Shown one piece after another: positions 45,332 through 54,238 of a stretch of 64,000 nt of DNA; the first letter of the stretch is position 1, and the number at the start of each line of letters is the position of its first letter. The notes beneath the pieces were generated by a model. It did no database searches. It saw only the letters and a list, made by a program, of their open reading frames with translations, and was not told the origin of the DNA. The translations under genes were made by a program, and so were the position numbers. This DNA is from Kribbella monticola (GTDB lineage Bacteria > Actinomycetota > Actinomycetes > Propionibacteriales > Kribbellaceae): positions 496,001 through 560,000 of the forward strand of contig NZ_QFXK01000027.1 in assembly GCF_003261635.1 (NCBI RefSeq). Reading direction: 5' to 3'.

Positions 45332-47683
45332 ATGCGGCCAGCTCCACCCAACTCTCAGCCTGCCCCAGCCCCCGCGCCCGACGGCGCGCTGCCGCAGGAG
45401 CCCACATCGCATGGCGCTCCATCGGCGGAGTCTGCGCCCTCCGGCGCGCTGCTGCAGGATCCCTCACCTCATGGCGTGGTCTCGGCGGGCTCCGCACCTC
45501 GCGGCGCGCTGCCGGAGGATCCCTCACCTCATGGCGTGGTCTCGGCGGGCTCCGCGCCTCGCGGCGCTCTGTCGGAAGGCTTTCCGTTCACCGCCGTCGT
45601 CGGAATGGAAGACCTCCAGCTCGCCTTGATTCTCGCGGCGGTCTCGCCGGCGATCGGTGGTGTGCTGATCCGGGGTGAGAAGGGTACGGCGAAGTCCACG
45701 GCCGTCCGCGCCCTGACCGAGATCCTCCCCGCGATCGAGGTCATCCCGTCCTGCCGCTTCTCCTGCGACCCGAATGCCCCTTCCCCCGACTGCCCCGACG
45801 GTCCCCACGAGATCACCGGCGAGAACGGCGTGGAGCGCTCTCTGCGACCCGCGCGACTGGTCGAGCTACCGGTTGGAGCGACCGAAGACCGCGTACTCGG
45901 CTCGCTGCATCTCGAGCGAGCGCTCTCTGAAGGCGTCACGGCGTACGAACCCGGGCTGTTGGCTGCGGCGCATCGCGGGTTGCTGTACGTCGACGAGGTC
46001 AACCTGCTGCACGACCACCTGGTCGACGTACTTCTCGACGCGGCCGCGATGGGCCGTGCGACTGTCGAGCGCGACGGCATCTCCGTCACGCATCCGGCGC
46101 GCTTCGTGCTCGTCGGCACCATGAACCCTGAGGAAGGCGAGCTCCGCCCGCAGCTGCTCGACCGCTTCGGGCTGACGGTCGATGTGGTCGCGAGCCGCGA
46201 CCCGGCCGTTCGGGTCGAGGTGATGCGGGCGCGGCTGAGCTACGAGGCCGGCCCGGCGGCGTACGTCGCCAAGTTCGCCGACGCTCAGCGTGAGCTCGCG
46301 GAGCGGATCGTGAAGGCGCAGAGCCTGTTGCCGGACGTGATCCTGACCGACTCCGCGCTCCGTCAGATCGCCGAGATCTGTGCGTCCTTCGACGTCGACG
46401 GCATGCGGGCAGATCTCGTGACAGCCCGTACTGCGGTCGCTCACGCCGCCTGGTCCGGGCGGACTGTTGTCGAGGTGGAGGACGTACGAGCGGCGGCCAA
46501 GCTCGCGTTGCCGCACCGCAAACGGCGCAACCCGTTCGACGCGCCCGGGCTGGACGACGAGCAACTCGACCAGGCGATCAAGGACAGCACCCCACCCGAA
46601 CCGGACCCCGACGACGATCCCGACGGAGGCCCGGACAACCCGGGCGGCGGTCCGGACGGTGGTGGTCCCGACAACGGCGACGGCGAAGTGGAAGGCGACG
46701 ACACACCCCCAACGGAGGACGCACCCGGGGAGCAGGACGCGCCCCGAGAGCAGGACGGACCCGGCCAGCAGGACGCGCTCCGAGAGCAGGACGCACGCGG
46801 AGAGCAGACTGACCGGGGGAACACAGAGAGCGCTGTCTCGGGTTCCGCGCCGACTGGTCAGGTGGCGGCCAGCTCCGAGCCTTACAAGGCTCGCCTACTC
46901 AGCGTCCAAGCACCCGGAGCCGGCGTTGCCGGTCGGCGATCTCGCGCGATCACCGAGGTCGGCCGCGTCGTAGGCGACCGCGCCCGACTCGGCCGCGAAC
47001 CAGGCCGCCCGCACCTCCTCGCCACCATCCGCGCAGCCGCACCACACCAACACACCCGCGGCCGAACAGGTCTCGGTCTCACCGTACGGGCCAACGACAT
47101 CCGTCTTGCGGTCCGCGAGGGGCGGGAGGGGAATCTGGTGCTCTTCTGTGTTGATGCGTCTGGGTCGATGGGGACGAAGAGGCGGATGGGGGAGGTGAAG
47201 ACGGCGATTGTTTCGTTGCTGCTGGATGCATATCAGCGGCGCGACAAGGTCGGTCTGGTGACTTTCGCCGGTGCTACCGCCACGGTTGTGCTGCCGCCGA
47301 CGGGTAGCGTCGAAACCGCGGTACGGCGGCTCGAATCGCTGCCCACCGGCGGTCGGACCCCACTCGCCGAAGGGCTGCTCCAAGCGGCCGAGGTACTGCG
47401 GATCGCGGCGATCCGCGATCCTCGGCGCCGGCCGTTGCTGGTGCTCGTGACGGATGGCCGGGCGACTCACGGAGAGAGCGCGTTCGCCAAAGCGAAGCAG
47501 GCCGCCGGGTGGCTGGCGATGCAGGGGATCGCTAGCGTCGTGGTGGACTGCGAACCGCGTCGCGGCGTACGGCTCGGATTGGCTGCTGAGCTCGCCGACG
47601 TTCTCGGCGCGGAGTACCTGGATCTGGGGGAAGTTGCCGCGGGCAACCTTGTTCGAGCTGTCACCACGAGGAGCGCCGCCTGA
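45332..47683 (+). CDS. AAA-VWA cobaltochelatase subunit (ChlI-ChlD-type fusion)
   Basis: A 783-residue protein combining the BchI-like AAA+ motor and the BchD-like VWA scaffold; it partners CobN in Co2+ insertion. After an N-terminal Ala/Pro-rich tail with three 20-residue repeats, the AAA+ part starts at FTAVVGMEDLQLALILAAV, with Walker A RGEKGTAKST and Walker B LLYVDEVNLLHDHLVDVLLD. A highly acidic linker (EPDPDDDPDGGPDNPGG and EQDAPREQD repeats) leads to a VWA domain with MIDAS FCVDASGSMGTKRRM. The ATG at 45332 lies just after the B12 riboswitch with AAGGGA upstream; upstream in-frame starts fall inside the riboswitch. Stop and cobO start overlap (TGATG). Confidence 0.92.
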   Translation: MRPAPPNSQPAPAPAPDGALPQEPTSHGAPSAESAPSGALLQDPSPHGVVSAGSAPRGALPEDPSPHGVVSAGSAPRGALSEGFPFTAVVGMEDLQLALILAAVSPAIGGVLIRGEKGTAKSTAVRALTEILPAIEVIPSCRFSCDPNAPSPDCPDGPHEITGENGVERSLRPARLVELPVGATEDRVLGSLHLERALSEGVTAYEPGLLAAAHRGLLYVDEVNLLHDHLVDVLLDAAAMGRATVERDGISVTHPARFVLVGTMNPEEGELRPQLLDRFGLTVDVVASRDPAVRVEVMRARLSYEAGPAAYVAKFADAQRELAERIVKAQSLLPDVILTDSALRQIAEICASFDVDGMRADLVTARTAVAHAAWSGRTVVEVEDVRAAAKLALPHRKRRNPFDAPGLDDEQLDQAIKDSTPPEPDPDDDPDGGPDNPGGGPDGGGPDNGDGEVEGDDTPPTEDAPGEQDAPREQDGPGQQDALREQDARGEQTDRGNTESAVSGSAPTGQVAASSEPYKARLLSVQAPGAGVAGRRSRAITEVGRVVGDRARLGREPGRPHLLATIRAAAPHQHTRGRTGLGLTVRANDIRLAVREGREGNLVLFCVDASGSMGTKRRMGEVKTAIVSLLLDAYQRRDKVGLVTFAGATATVVLPPTGSVETAVRRLESLPTGGRTPLAEGLLQAAEVLRIAAIRDPRRRPLLVLVTDGRATHGESAFAKAKQAAGWLAMQGIASVVVDCEPRRGVRLGLAAELADVLGAEYLDLGEVAAGNLVRAVTTRSAA
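45398..45577 (+). repeat. Three 60-bp in-frame repeats in the chelatase N-terminal tail
   Basis: Three tandem 60-bp units (45398-45457, 45458-45517, 45518-45577) encode 20 residues each, consensus DPSPHGVVSAGSAPRGAL plus two. Units 2 and 3 are nearly identical in DNA, differing at a few positions, while unit 1 has diverged. This points to recent unit duplication in a disordered tail upstream of the AAA+ domain. Confidence 0.9.
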
Positions 47684-48297
47684 TGCCGCAGGGACAACCG
47701 AGTGTCGTACCGCAGGACGGTCTGACCACCCGCCAGCGCCGGAACCGGCCGTTGCTGATGGTGCACACCGGTGAGATGAAGGGGAAGTCGACCGCGGCGT
47801 TCGGGATGGCGCTGCGCGGCTGGAACCAGGGCTGGAACATCGGGGTGTTCCAGTTCGTCAAGAGCGCGAAGTGGAAGGTCGGCGAGGAGAGCGCGTTCAA
47901 GGCGCTCGGACAGTTGCACGAGGCAACGGGTGAGGGCGGCCCGGTCGAGTGGCACAAGATGGGCGAGGGATGGAGCTGGTCGCGCAAGGCCGGTTCCGAG
48001 GAGGATCACGCCGCCGATGCGCTCGAAGGCTGGCGGGAGATCCAGCGCCGGATCGCTGCCGAGACGCACGATCTCTATGTGCTGGACGAGTTCACCTATC
48101 CGATGAAGTGGGGGTGGGTGGACGTCGACGAGGTGGTCGAGACGCTGACGAACCGGCCAGGTCACCAGTACGTCGTGATCACGGGACGGAACGCGGACCA
48201 GCGGCTCCTCGACGCGGCGGATCTGGTCACCGAGATGACCAAGGTGAAGCACCCGATGGACGCGGGCCAGAAGGGCCAGAAGGGCATCGAGTGGTGA
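47683..48297 (+). CDS. cobO: Cob(I)yrinic acid a,c-diamide adenosyltransferase CobO
   Basis: Transfers the 5'-deoxyadenosyl group of ATP to Co(I) of the corrinoid. The 204-residue product has the BtuR/CobO P-loop VHTGEMKGKSTAAFGMALRG, then WNIGVFQFVKSAKWKVGEES and the Walker-B-type LYVLDEFTYPMKWGWVDVDE, plus the closing VTEMTKVKHPMDAGQKGQKG typical of the family. The ATG overlaps the stop of the chelatase subunit by one base (TGATG), so it is translationally coupled within the B12-riboswitch operon. cobB follows after 55 bp. Confidence 0.96.
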   Translation: MPQGQPSVVPQDGLTTRQRRNRPLLMVHTGEMKGKSTAAFGMALRGWNQGWNIGVFQFVKSAKWKVGEESAFKALGQLHEATGEGGPVEWHKMGEGWSWSRKAGSEEDHAADALEGWREIQRRIAAETHDLYVLDEFTYPMKWGWVDVDEVVETLTNRPGHQYVVITGRNADQRLLDAADLVTEMTKVKHPMDAGQKGQKGIEW

Positions 48298-48352
48298 GCG
48301 CCCAGAACGCAGAACGCGCTCTCCCACAACCCAGCCGCTCGCGGAGTTGGCG

Positions 48353-49711
48353 GTGGTGATTCCGCGGATTGTGGTGGCCGCGCCTTCGTCGGGGGCTGGG
48401 AAGACGACTGTGGCGGTCGGGTTGATGGGGGCGCTGCGGCAGGCGGGGCATCGCGTCGCAGGGTTCAAGGTGGGACCGGACTACATCGACCCCGGATTCC
48501 ACGCCGTCGCGACCGGGCGCCCGGGCCGGAACCTCGATCCCATGCTGTCCGGTGAGGAACGCGTCGCGCCGCTGTTCGCCCACGGCGCGGTGAGCGCGGA
48601 CCTCGCCGTTGTCGAAGGTGTGATGGGCCTGTACGACGGTGCACTCGGCACCGAGGGCTACGCCTCCACAGCACACGTCTCAAAGTTGCTCAAGGCACCG
48701 ATCGTGCTGGTGGTCGACGCGTCCGCGGCAGGACGCAGCGTCGGCGCGGTAGTGGCTGGTTTCCTCTCGTACGACACCGGCGTCCGGATCGTCGGAGTGA
48801 TCCTGAACAAGGTCGGTTCGGACCGCCACGAGGCCGAGGTGCGCGCCGGTGTCGCGCCCACCGGCGTACCGGTTCTCGGTGTACTGCGGCGTGACACCCG
48901 CCTGACCGTGCCGAGCCGCCATCTCGGGCTGATCCCGGCCGACGAGCAGCGCGAGCAGGCGTCGGGCGCGGTGGAAGCCGCCGCGGAGTTGGTGCGGCAA
49001 GGCGTCGATCTGGAGGCCTTCGTCGCAGCGGCCCGGACCGCGCCTGACCTGGACGTGCAGCCCTGGGACCCAACCGCTGAAGTCACCCCAGCCGAGGAGG
49101 GCAGGCCGGTCATCGCGATGGCAGGCGGACCCGTGTTCTCCTTCCGCTACACCGAGACGGCCGAACTGCTGACAGCAGCCGGCGCCGACGTCGTCACCTT
49201 CGACCCACTCCGGGAGTCATTGCCCGAGGCAACCTCCGCGCTCTACCTCGGCGGCGGCTTCCCCGAGCTTCACGCGGAAGCGCTCTCCGACAACGCCGTA
49301 CTGCGCAAGCAGGTCGCCGACGAGATCGCCGCAGGTCTCCCGGTCGTCGCGGAATGCGCCGGCCTGCTCTACCTGTGCCGTGAACTCGACGGCCACCAGC
49401 TGACCGGCGTACTACCGGCGACGGCTCGTATGACGAGTCGCCTGACGCTCGGCTACCGGACAGCGATCGCAGCGACCACCACCGCGATCTTCGACGAGGG
49501 CCGTCGCGTTCGCGGCCACGAATTCCACCGGACCACAGTCGAGTACGACGGAGACGTCGACAGCGCCTGGTATCTCCCAGGGGGCATCCAGGAAGGCGTC
49601 GCCCGCACCCAGATCCACGCGTCCTATCTCCACCTGCACTGGACGGCGACACCCGACGTGCCCGCCAGGTTCGTAGCAGCGGCCCGTGTCTACGCGGGGT
49701 TGGAGAAATGA
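48353..49711 (+). CDS. cobB: Cobyrinic acid/hydrogenobyrinic acid a,c-diamide synthase CobB
   Basis: ATP- and glutamine-dependent amidation of the a- and c-carboxyls of the corrin ring. The 452-residue product begins with IVVAAPSSGAGKTTVAVGLM (P-loop) and contains the GFKVGPDYIDPGFHAVATGR synthetase motif. It ends with a class I glutamine amidotransferase domain having the nucleophile Cys in VVAECAGLLYLCREL and a closing His in RGHEFHRTT. The GTG at 48353 is chosen because GGAG lies six bases upstream; GTG 48356 and TTG 48347 are alternatives. It ends with a 4-bp overlap onto the CobE-BluB fusion. Confidence 0.95.
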   Translation: MVIPRIVVAAPSSGAGKTTVAVGLMGALRQAGHRVAGFKVGPDYIDPGFHAVATGRPGRNLDPMLSGEERVAPLFAHGAVSADLAVVEGVMGLYDGALGTEGYASTAHVSKLLKAPIVLVVDASAAGRSVGAVVAGFLSYDTGVRIVGVILNKVGSDRHEAEVRAGVAPTGVPVLGVLRRDTRLTVPSRHLGLIPADEQREQASGAVEAAAELVRQGVDLEAFVAAARTAPDLDVQPWDPTAEVTPAEEGRPVIAMAGGPVFSFRYTETAELLTAAGADVVTFDPLRESLPEATSALYLGGGFPELHAEALSDNAVLRKQVADEIAAGLPVVAECAGLLYLCRELDGHQLTGVLPATARMTSRLTLGYRTAIAATTTAIFDEGRRVRGHEFHRTTVEYDGDVDSAWYLPGGIQEGVARTQIHASYLHLHWTATPDVPARFVAAARVYAGLEK

Positions 49712-51135
49712 GCCTGATCGTGGGAATCGGCCTGCGCTCCGGTACGTCGTACAGAGAGCTGCGCGACCTCGTGGAGAAAGCACTGGCCGGCTTGAGCCCG
49801 CAGGACGTCGTACAGGTGGTCACTGTCGAAGGCAAGGAGACAGAGCCCGGTCTGCAACGGCTAGTCGCGTCACTGGATGCACAGCTGTTCACTGCACCAT
49901 CACTGGAGCTCTCCCAACAACAAGTGCCGACCCCGAGCGACGAAGTAGAACGCCTGACCGGTACTGCGAGCGTTGCCGAGGCCGCCGTGATCCTGAGCGG
50001 GGCCGAGCTCGTAGTACCCAAGCAGCGCTCAGCCCGAGCCACAGTCGCTGTCGGCAAACTCCTGAACAGCCAATCGATGGCCGCTCCCGGCTATCCGCAA
50101 ACCGAGCGGGAGACCGTACATCGCGTGCTGGCCGAGCGGCGCGACGTACGCCGAGGTTTCCTCGACCACCCGATCGCCGACGACGTCCTCACCCGCGTAC
50201 TGGAGTCGGCGCACCGCGCGCCCAGTGTCGGCCTGAGCCAGCCGTGGGACTTCGTCCTCATCCGGGACATCGCCACCCGCCGCAAGGTGCACGACCTCGC
50301 GATCGCCCAAAGAGACGCGTTCGCTGCATCGCTTCCGGCCGACCGGCGGAGCGCGTTCGACGGACTGAAGATCGAGGCGATCCTCGACACCCCACTCAAC
50401 ATCGCCGTCACCTGCGACCCAGGCCGCGGCGGCCGCCACGTGCTGGGACGGCACGCCGACCCACGGACCACCTGGTTCTCAGCGGCGATCGCCATCCAGA
50501 ACCTGTGGCTGGCCGCGCGCGCAGAGGGGCTCGGCGTCGGTTGGGTGTCGTTCTTCGAGCCAGGAGAGGTCGGCGCAGTACTGGACCTGCCCGCCCAGGT
50601 GGAGCTCGTCGGGTATCTGTGCGTCGGCCACGTGGAGGAGTTCGCCGCAGCGCCCGAGCTGGTGCGGAGTGGATGGGCTGCGCGACGGCCGCTCTCGTGG
50701 GCTGTGCACCAGGAGGCCTGGGGACAACGCGGCTTGCCGGGGGAGTCGCCGTCGCAGGTGATCGTGCGGGACGCAGTACAGGCCGAAGGTGTAGCAAAGC
50801 CTGTTGGTAGTCAGGTGGTGCACCTGGTGGTTGTCGACGCGGCGCAGCCGGAGTTGCTGGAGCGGCCCGAAGCCCTCGTAGTACAGGTGGCTGGGGAGAA
50901 GCCTGCTGCGGACTTCGGAGTGCTGTGGCGACCTGCGCGGTCCGCCGACGAGGCGGTGGAGCTCGGTGTCGAGGTGGCTCGGGATCTGGTGCTGCAGGGC
51001 GTAGGGCAGATCGTCGTAGAGCTCCCTGTCGAGTCCGACATCTCCCGGGCGCTCGCACGCGGCGTACGGCTGGGTGGTCTTGCCTGCGGCATCACAGTCG
51101 ATGAACCGGGGAAGATGCGAGACTCCTCCGCATGA
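49708..51135 (+). CDS. CobE/CbiG-C - BluB fusion with extra C-terminal domain
   Basis: A 475-residue fusion. Residues 1-120 match the CobE/CbiG C-terminal domain: GIGLRSGTSYRELRDLVEKA at the start, TGTASVAEAAVILSGAELVV and PKQRSARATVAVGKL at the end. Residues about 124-330 match BluB, the flavin-destroying 5,6-dimethylbenzimidazole synthase: ERRDVRRGFLDHPIADDVL, SAHRAPSVGLSQPWDFVLI, WFSAAIAIQNLWLAARAEGL and GVGWVSFFEPGEV. The final ~135 residues (from about 340) are a third, unassigned domain; its pattern PVGSQVVHLVV...VELGVEVARDLVLQGVGQIV is loosely like the third domain of hydroxymethylbilane synthase, but the cofactor Cys is absent, so this is tentative. It is 4-bp coupled to cobB and to the LURP-one-like gene. 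Confidence 0.82.
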   Translation: MSLIVGIGLRSGTSYRELRDLVEKALAGLSPQDVVQVVTVEGKETEPGLQRLVASLDAQLFTAPSLELSQQQVPTPSDEVERLTGTASVAEAAVILSGAELVVPKQRSARATVAVGKLLNSQSMAAPGYPQTERETVHRVLAERRDVRRGFLDHPIADDVLTRVLESAHRAPSVGLSQPWDFVLIRDIATRRKVHDLAIAQRDAFAASLPADRRSAFDGLKIEAILDTPLNIAVTCDPGRGGRHVLGRHADPRTTWFSAAIAIQNLWLAARAEGLGVGWVSFFEPGEVGAVLDLPAQVELVGYLCVGHVEEFAAAPELVRSGWAARRPLSWAVHQEAWGQRGLPGESPSQVIVRDAVQAEGVAKPVGSQVVHLVVVDAAQPELLERPEALVVQVAGEKPAADFGVLWRPARSADEAVELGVEVARDLVLQGVGQIVVELPVESDISRALARGVRLGGLACGITVDEPGKMRDSSA

Positions 51136-51746
51136 CCGTCCCACCCCAAGGCCCAGCGCCTATGTACGTTCCCGCCTTCTCGATGAAGCAGCGGATCACC
51201 CTGATGGCGAACAAGTACGAACTGATCGCCACCAACCCGGACGGGTCCGACGGAGCGCTGCTCGCGTTCGCGCAGCAGAAGCGGATGGCCTTCAAGGAAG
51301 AGGTCACCTTCTACACCGACGACACCAAGTCGCAGGCGGTGTTCTCGTTCAAGGCCCGCAAGCGGATCGACCTCGGCTCCGGGTACGACGTGTTCGACCC
51401 GCAGGGCCAGCCGATCGGCTGGTTCAAGAAGGAGTTCGGCAAGAGCCTGCTGCGCTCCAGCTGGCAGCTCAGCGGTGCCGGCTTCGAAGCCGACGGGACC
51501 GAGCGGAACCCGACCGTTGCGATCGTGCGCCGGATCTGGGAGTTCGTCCCGTACGTCGGCGAGATCCCGTTGCCGTTCATCTTCCACTTCGACTTCAAGG
51601 ACCGCGCCACCGGCGAGCTGGTGCTTGCGGTCGAGCGCAAGGTGTCGGTCCGCGACCGTTACCGCGTCACCGCTCCCGATCCGCGGCTCGACTTCCGCGT
51701 CGCGGCCGCGATGACGGTCGCGCTCGACGCCCTCCAGAGCCGCTGA
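51132..51746 (+). CDS. LURP-one-related (Tubby-like C2) protein
   Basis: A 204-residue beta-barrel protein of the LOR/Tubby-C2-like family: MKQRITLMANKYELIATNPD, LAFAQQKRMAFKEEVTFYTD, FSFKARKRIDLGSGYDVFDP and QPIGWFKKEFGKSLLRSSWQ are the repeating strands around a central helix. The ATG overlaps the CobE-BluB stop by 4 bp, so it is read with the cobalamin genes, but no function in B12 synthesis is known and this could be simple co-transcription. Relatives bind lipids or act as scaffolds; here the role is open. A hairpin at 51793 ends the unit. Confidence 0.85.
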   Translation: MTVPPQGPAPMYVPAFSMKQRITLMANKYELIATNPDGSDGALLAFAQQKRMAFKEEVTFYTDDTKSQAVFSFKARKRIDLGSGYDVFDPQGQPIGWFKKEFGKSLLRSSWQLSGAGFEADGTERNPTVAIVRRIWEFVPYVGEIPLPFIFHFDFKDRATGELVLAVERKVSVRDRYRVTAPDPRLDFRVAAAMTVALDALQSR

Positions 51747-51792
51747 TCCAGCACCACGCTGCAGACCGGACGCCGCATTTCATCCGACGCCT

Positions 51793-51820
51793 GCCGTACG
51801 CCGTTCACCCGGCGTACGGC
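51793..51820 (+). terminator. Hairpin at the end of the cobalamin operon
   Basis: GCCGTACGCC (51793-51802) and GGCGTACGGC (51811-51820) form a perfect 10-bp stem with an 8-base loop, 47 bp after the LURP-one-like gene. No T-tract. Its position before a new signal-peptide gene at 51908 fits transcription termination. Confidence 0.65.
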
Positions 51821-51907
51821 GGGCGTCGTACGGGCCGCTCCCTCTTTTGGGTGATTCGACCCTGACAGCCCTTGGTTCGGGGTGGGTGCGGTGCGAGTCT
51901 TGGAGAC

Positions 51908-53041
51908 ATGGGAGCAACGCAACGGAGTCGACGGTGGTTGGTGCCGGTCACGGCAGTCGCGGTGGTAGCGGGTGTGGGAGCGCTCGGGCCGGTGGTCGCG
52001 GACGCGTCTCCTGACCTGCCCGGGATCACGGCCCAGGACCTGCTCGCCAAGGTGCAGACGGCCAAGGTCGACGGGCTGTCCGGCACGGTGACGTCCTCGA
52101 CGGATCTCGGTCTGCCGGCGATTCCCGGGCTCGGCGCCGATGCCGCCAAGTTCACCGACCTGCTGACCGGCAAGCACACGGCCCGGGTCGCCTTCGCCGC
52201 TCCCGACAAGGCTCGCATCTCCGTGATCGACCAGATGGCCGAGCGCACGGTGACCACCGACGGCAAGACCGCCTGGGTGTACGACTCGTCCCGCCGAGAG
52301 GCCACCAAGCTCGCCCTGCCCGCGCACCCGGGCAAGCCCGAGGTCGCGCCGGAGAAGCAGGCGTACGACCCGCAGGCCGTCGCGAAGCAGTTCCTCGCCG
52401 CCATCGACCCGTCCACGAAGGTGGAGGTGAGCGGCACCGAGAAGGTCGCCGGGCGCGACGCGTACAAACTTCGCCTGATCCCGAAGACCGACAAGACGAC
52501 GGTCGGTTCGGTGACGCTGGCGATCGACTCGAAGACCTGGATCCCGCTCGAGGTGACGGTGATGCCGCGGACCGGCAAGGATCCCGCGGTCCAGCTCGGC
52601 TTCTCGTCCGTGTCGTTCAGCACGCCGGACAGCAGCACGTTCTCCTTCACGCCGCCCAAGGGCGTCAAGGTGACCGAGCAGAAACTCCCGACGGCTCGGC
52701 ACATCGAGCCCAAGGGCCTCCCGAAGCCGAACGCCACCAAGCCAGGCGCCAAGCCCGGCATGGTGAAGCCTGGCATGGGCATGGCTGACCGGGACAAGCC
52801 GACCGTCGTCGGCAAGGCCTGGGAGAGCGTCCTCGTACTACGTGGCGCCAAGCTTCCCGCCGATGTCGGACCGCTCGGCCAGCTGCTCGCCAAGGCGCGC
52901 ACGGTCCAGGGCACCTGGGGCTCGGGCAAGATCCTCACCACCAAGATGGTCAGCGCGCTGATCACGGACGACGGCCGCGTGTTCGTCGGCCTGGTCACAC
53001 CCGACACCCTCGAAGCCGCCGCCGCCAAGGCTCCCCGCTGA
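51908..53041 (+). CDS. Exported LolA-like lipoprotein-carrier-fold protein
   Basis: A 377-residue exported protein. A signal peptide (RRWLVPVTAVAVVAGVGALG) ends near residue 35 (VADASPDL). The rest is a half-barrel LolA/RseB-like domain: TAQDLLAKVQTAKVDGLSGT, ARVAFAAPDKARISVIDQMA, TDGKTAWVYDSSRREATKL and VEVSGTEKVAGRDAYKLRLI are typical. A Lys/Pro/Met-rich linker near residues 275-305 (KPGAKPGMVKPGMGMADRDKP) divides it from a C-terminal portion. The ABC exporter genes follow 33 bp later, and probable co-expression suggests it serves that system. Actinobacterial LolA-like proteins are lipid- or regulator-binding, of unproven role. ATG at 51908 with GGAG. Confidence 0.82.
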   Translation: MGATQRSRRWLVPVTAVAVVAGVGALGPVVADASPDLPGITAQDLLAKVQTAKVDGLSGTVTSSTDLGLPAIPGLGADAAKFTDLLTGKHTARVAFAAPDKARISVIDQMAERTVTTDGKTAWVYDSSRREATKLALPAHPGKPEVAPEKQAYDPQAVAKQFLAAIDPSTKVEVSGTEKVAGRDAYKLRLIPKTDKTTVGSVTLAIDSKTWIPLEVTVMPRTGKDPAVQLGFSSVSFSTPDSSTFSFTPPKGVKVTEQKLPTARHIEPKGLPKPNATKPGAKPGMVKPGMGMADRDKPTVVGKAWESVLVLRGAKLPADVGPLGQLLAKARTVQGTWGSGKILTTKMVSALITDDGRVFVGLVTPDTLEAAAAKAPR

Positions 53042-53074
53042 CCACGCGAACCGCGAGCCGGGAGCGCTGACCAG

Positions 53075-54211
53075 GTGACCACCGAACCAACCTCAGCGCA
53101 CCCGGCCAAGCCTGCCGACCCGGCGGCGGTTGAGCACGGCGAAACCCAGCCGGCAGCGAAGGCCCCGGCCATTGGTGCCGGCGAAACCCAGCCGGCAGCC
53201 AAGGCCCCGGCCATTGGTGCCGGCGAAACCCAGTCGGCAGCCAAGGCCCCGGCCATTGCTGCCGGCGGGTGGAGTGGGAGCGGCGCGCCGATTGTCACCG
53301 CGGGGCTGACGAAGCGGTTCCGGAGTGGGCAGGTGGCGGTCGACGCCATCGATCTGGAGGTTCCGGCCGGCAGCATCTTCGGGTTCCTCGGGCCGAACGG
53401 GTCCGGGAAGACGACCACGATCCGAATGCTGCTCGGGCTGATCGCGCCCACCTCGGGCTCGGTCGAGCTGCTCGGCGAGCCGATGCCGAAGGCGCAGTTG
53501 TCGGTCCTTCCCCGAGTCGGGGCGCTGGTCGAAGGACCGGCCTTCTACCCGTTCTGGACCGGCCAGGCCAACCTGCTGCGCTTCGACGCCGCGGACCGGA
53601 CCGCCGACCCGAGGACCCGCAAAGCCCGGGCCGGCCACGCGCTCGAGCGGGTCGGCCTGTCCAATGCGGCCGGCAAGAAGGTCCGCAACTACTCGCTCGG
53701 GATGCGCCAGCGACTCGCGATCGCCGTCGCTCTGATGCAGCCGCGCGACCTGCTCGTGCTCGACGAGCCGACCAATGGTCTCGATCCCCAGGGCACCCGC
53801 GAGGTGCGCTCGCTGATCCGCGAACTCGCCAACGACGGCACCACGATCTTCACCTCGACCCACCTGCTGGCCGAGGTCGAGCAGCTCTGCACCCACGCGG
53901 CAGTGATGAGCCGCGGCCGGTTGCTCCGGCAATCCACGATGACCGAACTACGCTCGGAACTCCGCCCCCGCCTGGTCGTCCGTACGCCGGATCTCCAGCA
54001 GGCCGAACGAACCCTGACCGGCCTGGGCGTCACCGACGTCAAGCGGACCGACGAGTTCGTCGACGGAGATCCGGGCGAGTTGCCGATCGACAAGCTCGCC
54101 GCGGCCCTGGTCGCCGCCGACGTCCGGATCCACGGCTTCGGGATCGAACGACCGAGCCTCGAAGACGCCTTCGTGGCCCTGACCGGAGAAGGTTTCGATG
54201 TCGCCGAATGA
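53075..54211 (+). CDS. ABC transporter ATP-binding protein (ABC-2 exporter type)
   Basis: A 378-residue ATPase. Residues 1-65 are a disordered tail with three 14-residue repeats. The ATPase domain has Walker A GPNGSGKTTTIRMLLGL, a signature NYSLGMRQRLAIAVALM (LSGGQ replaced by YSLGM, as in many CcmA/DrrA-type exporters), Walker B LLVLDEPTNGLDPQGTREV and the switch His in TSTHLL. A ~70-residue C-terminal DrrA-like extension follows, beginning MTELRSELRPRLVVRTP. GTG start at 53075. It is paired with the permease at 54239 (27 bp apart), forming a drug/lipid/antibiotic-type exporter; substrate unknown. Confidence 0.92.
   Translation: MTTEPTSAHPAKPADPAAVEHGETQPAAKAPAIGAGETQPAAKAPAIGAGETQSAAKAPAIAAGGWSGSGAPIVTAGLTKRFRSGQVAVDAIDLEVPAGSIFGFLGPNGSGKTTTIRMLLGLIAPTSGSVELLGEPMPKAQLSVLPRVGALVEGPAFYPFWTGQANLLRFDAADRTADPRTRKARAGHALERVGLSNAAGKKVRNYSLGMRQRLAIAVALMQPRDLLVLDEPTNGLDPQGTREVRSLIRELANDGTTIFTSTHLLAEVEQLCTHAAVMSRGRLLRQSTMTELRSELRPRLVVRTPDLQQAERTLTGLGVTDVKRTDEFVDGDPGELPIDKLAAALVAADVRIHGFGIERPSLEDAFVALTGEGFDVAE
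53138..53263 (+). repeat. Three 42-bp in-frame repeats in the ABC ATPase N-terminal tail
   Basis: Units at 53138-53179, 53180-53221 and 53222-53263 encode GETQPAAKAPAIGA three times with one or two residue changes in the last. The DNA copies are almost identical, indicating recent expansion of a disordered tail upstream of the ATPase domain. Confidence 0.9.
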
Positions 54212-54238
54212 ACGGCAATCCGCGGGGGATGAGAGCTG

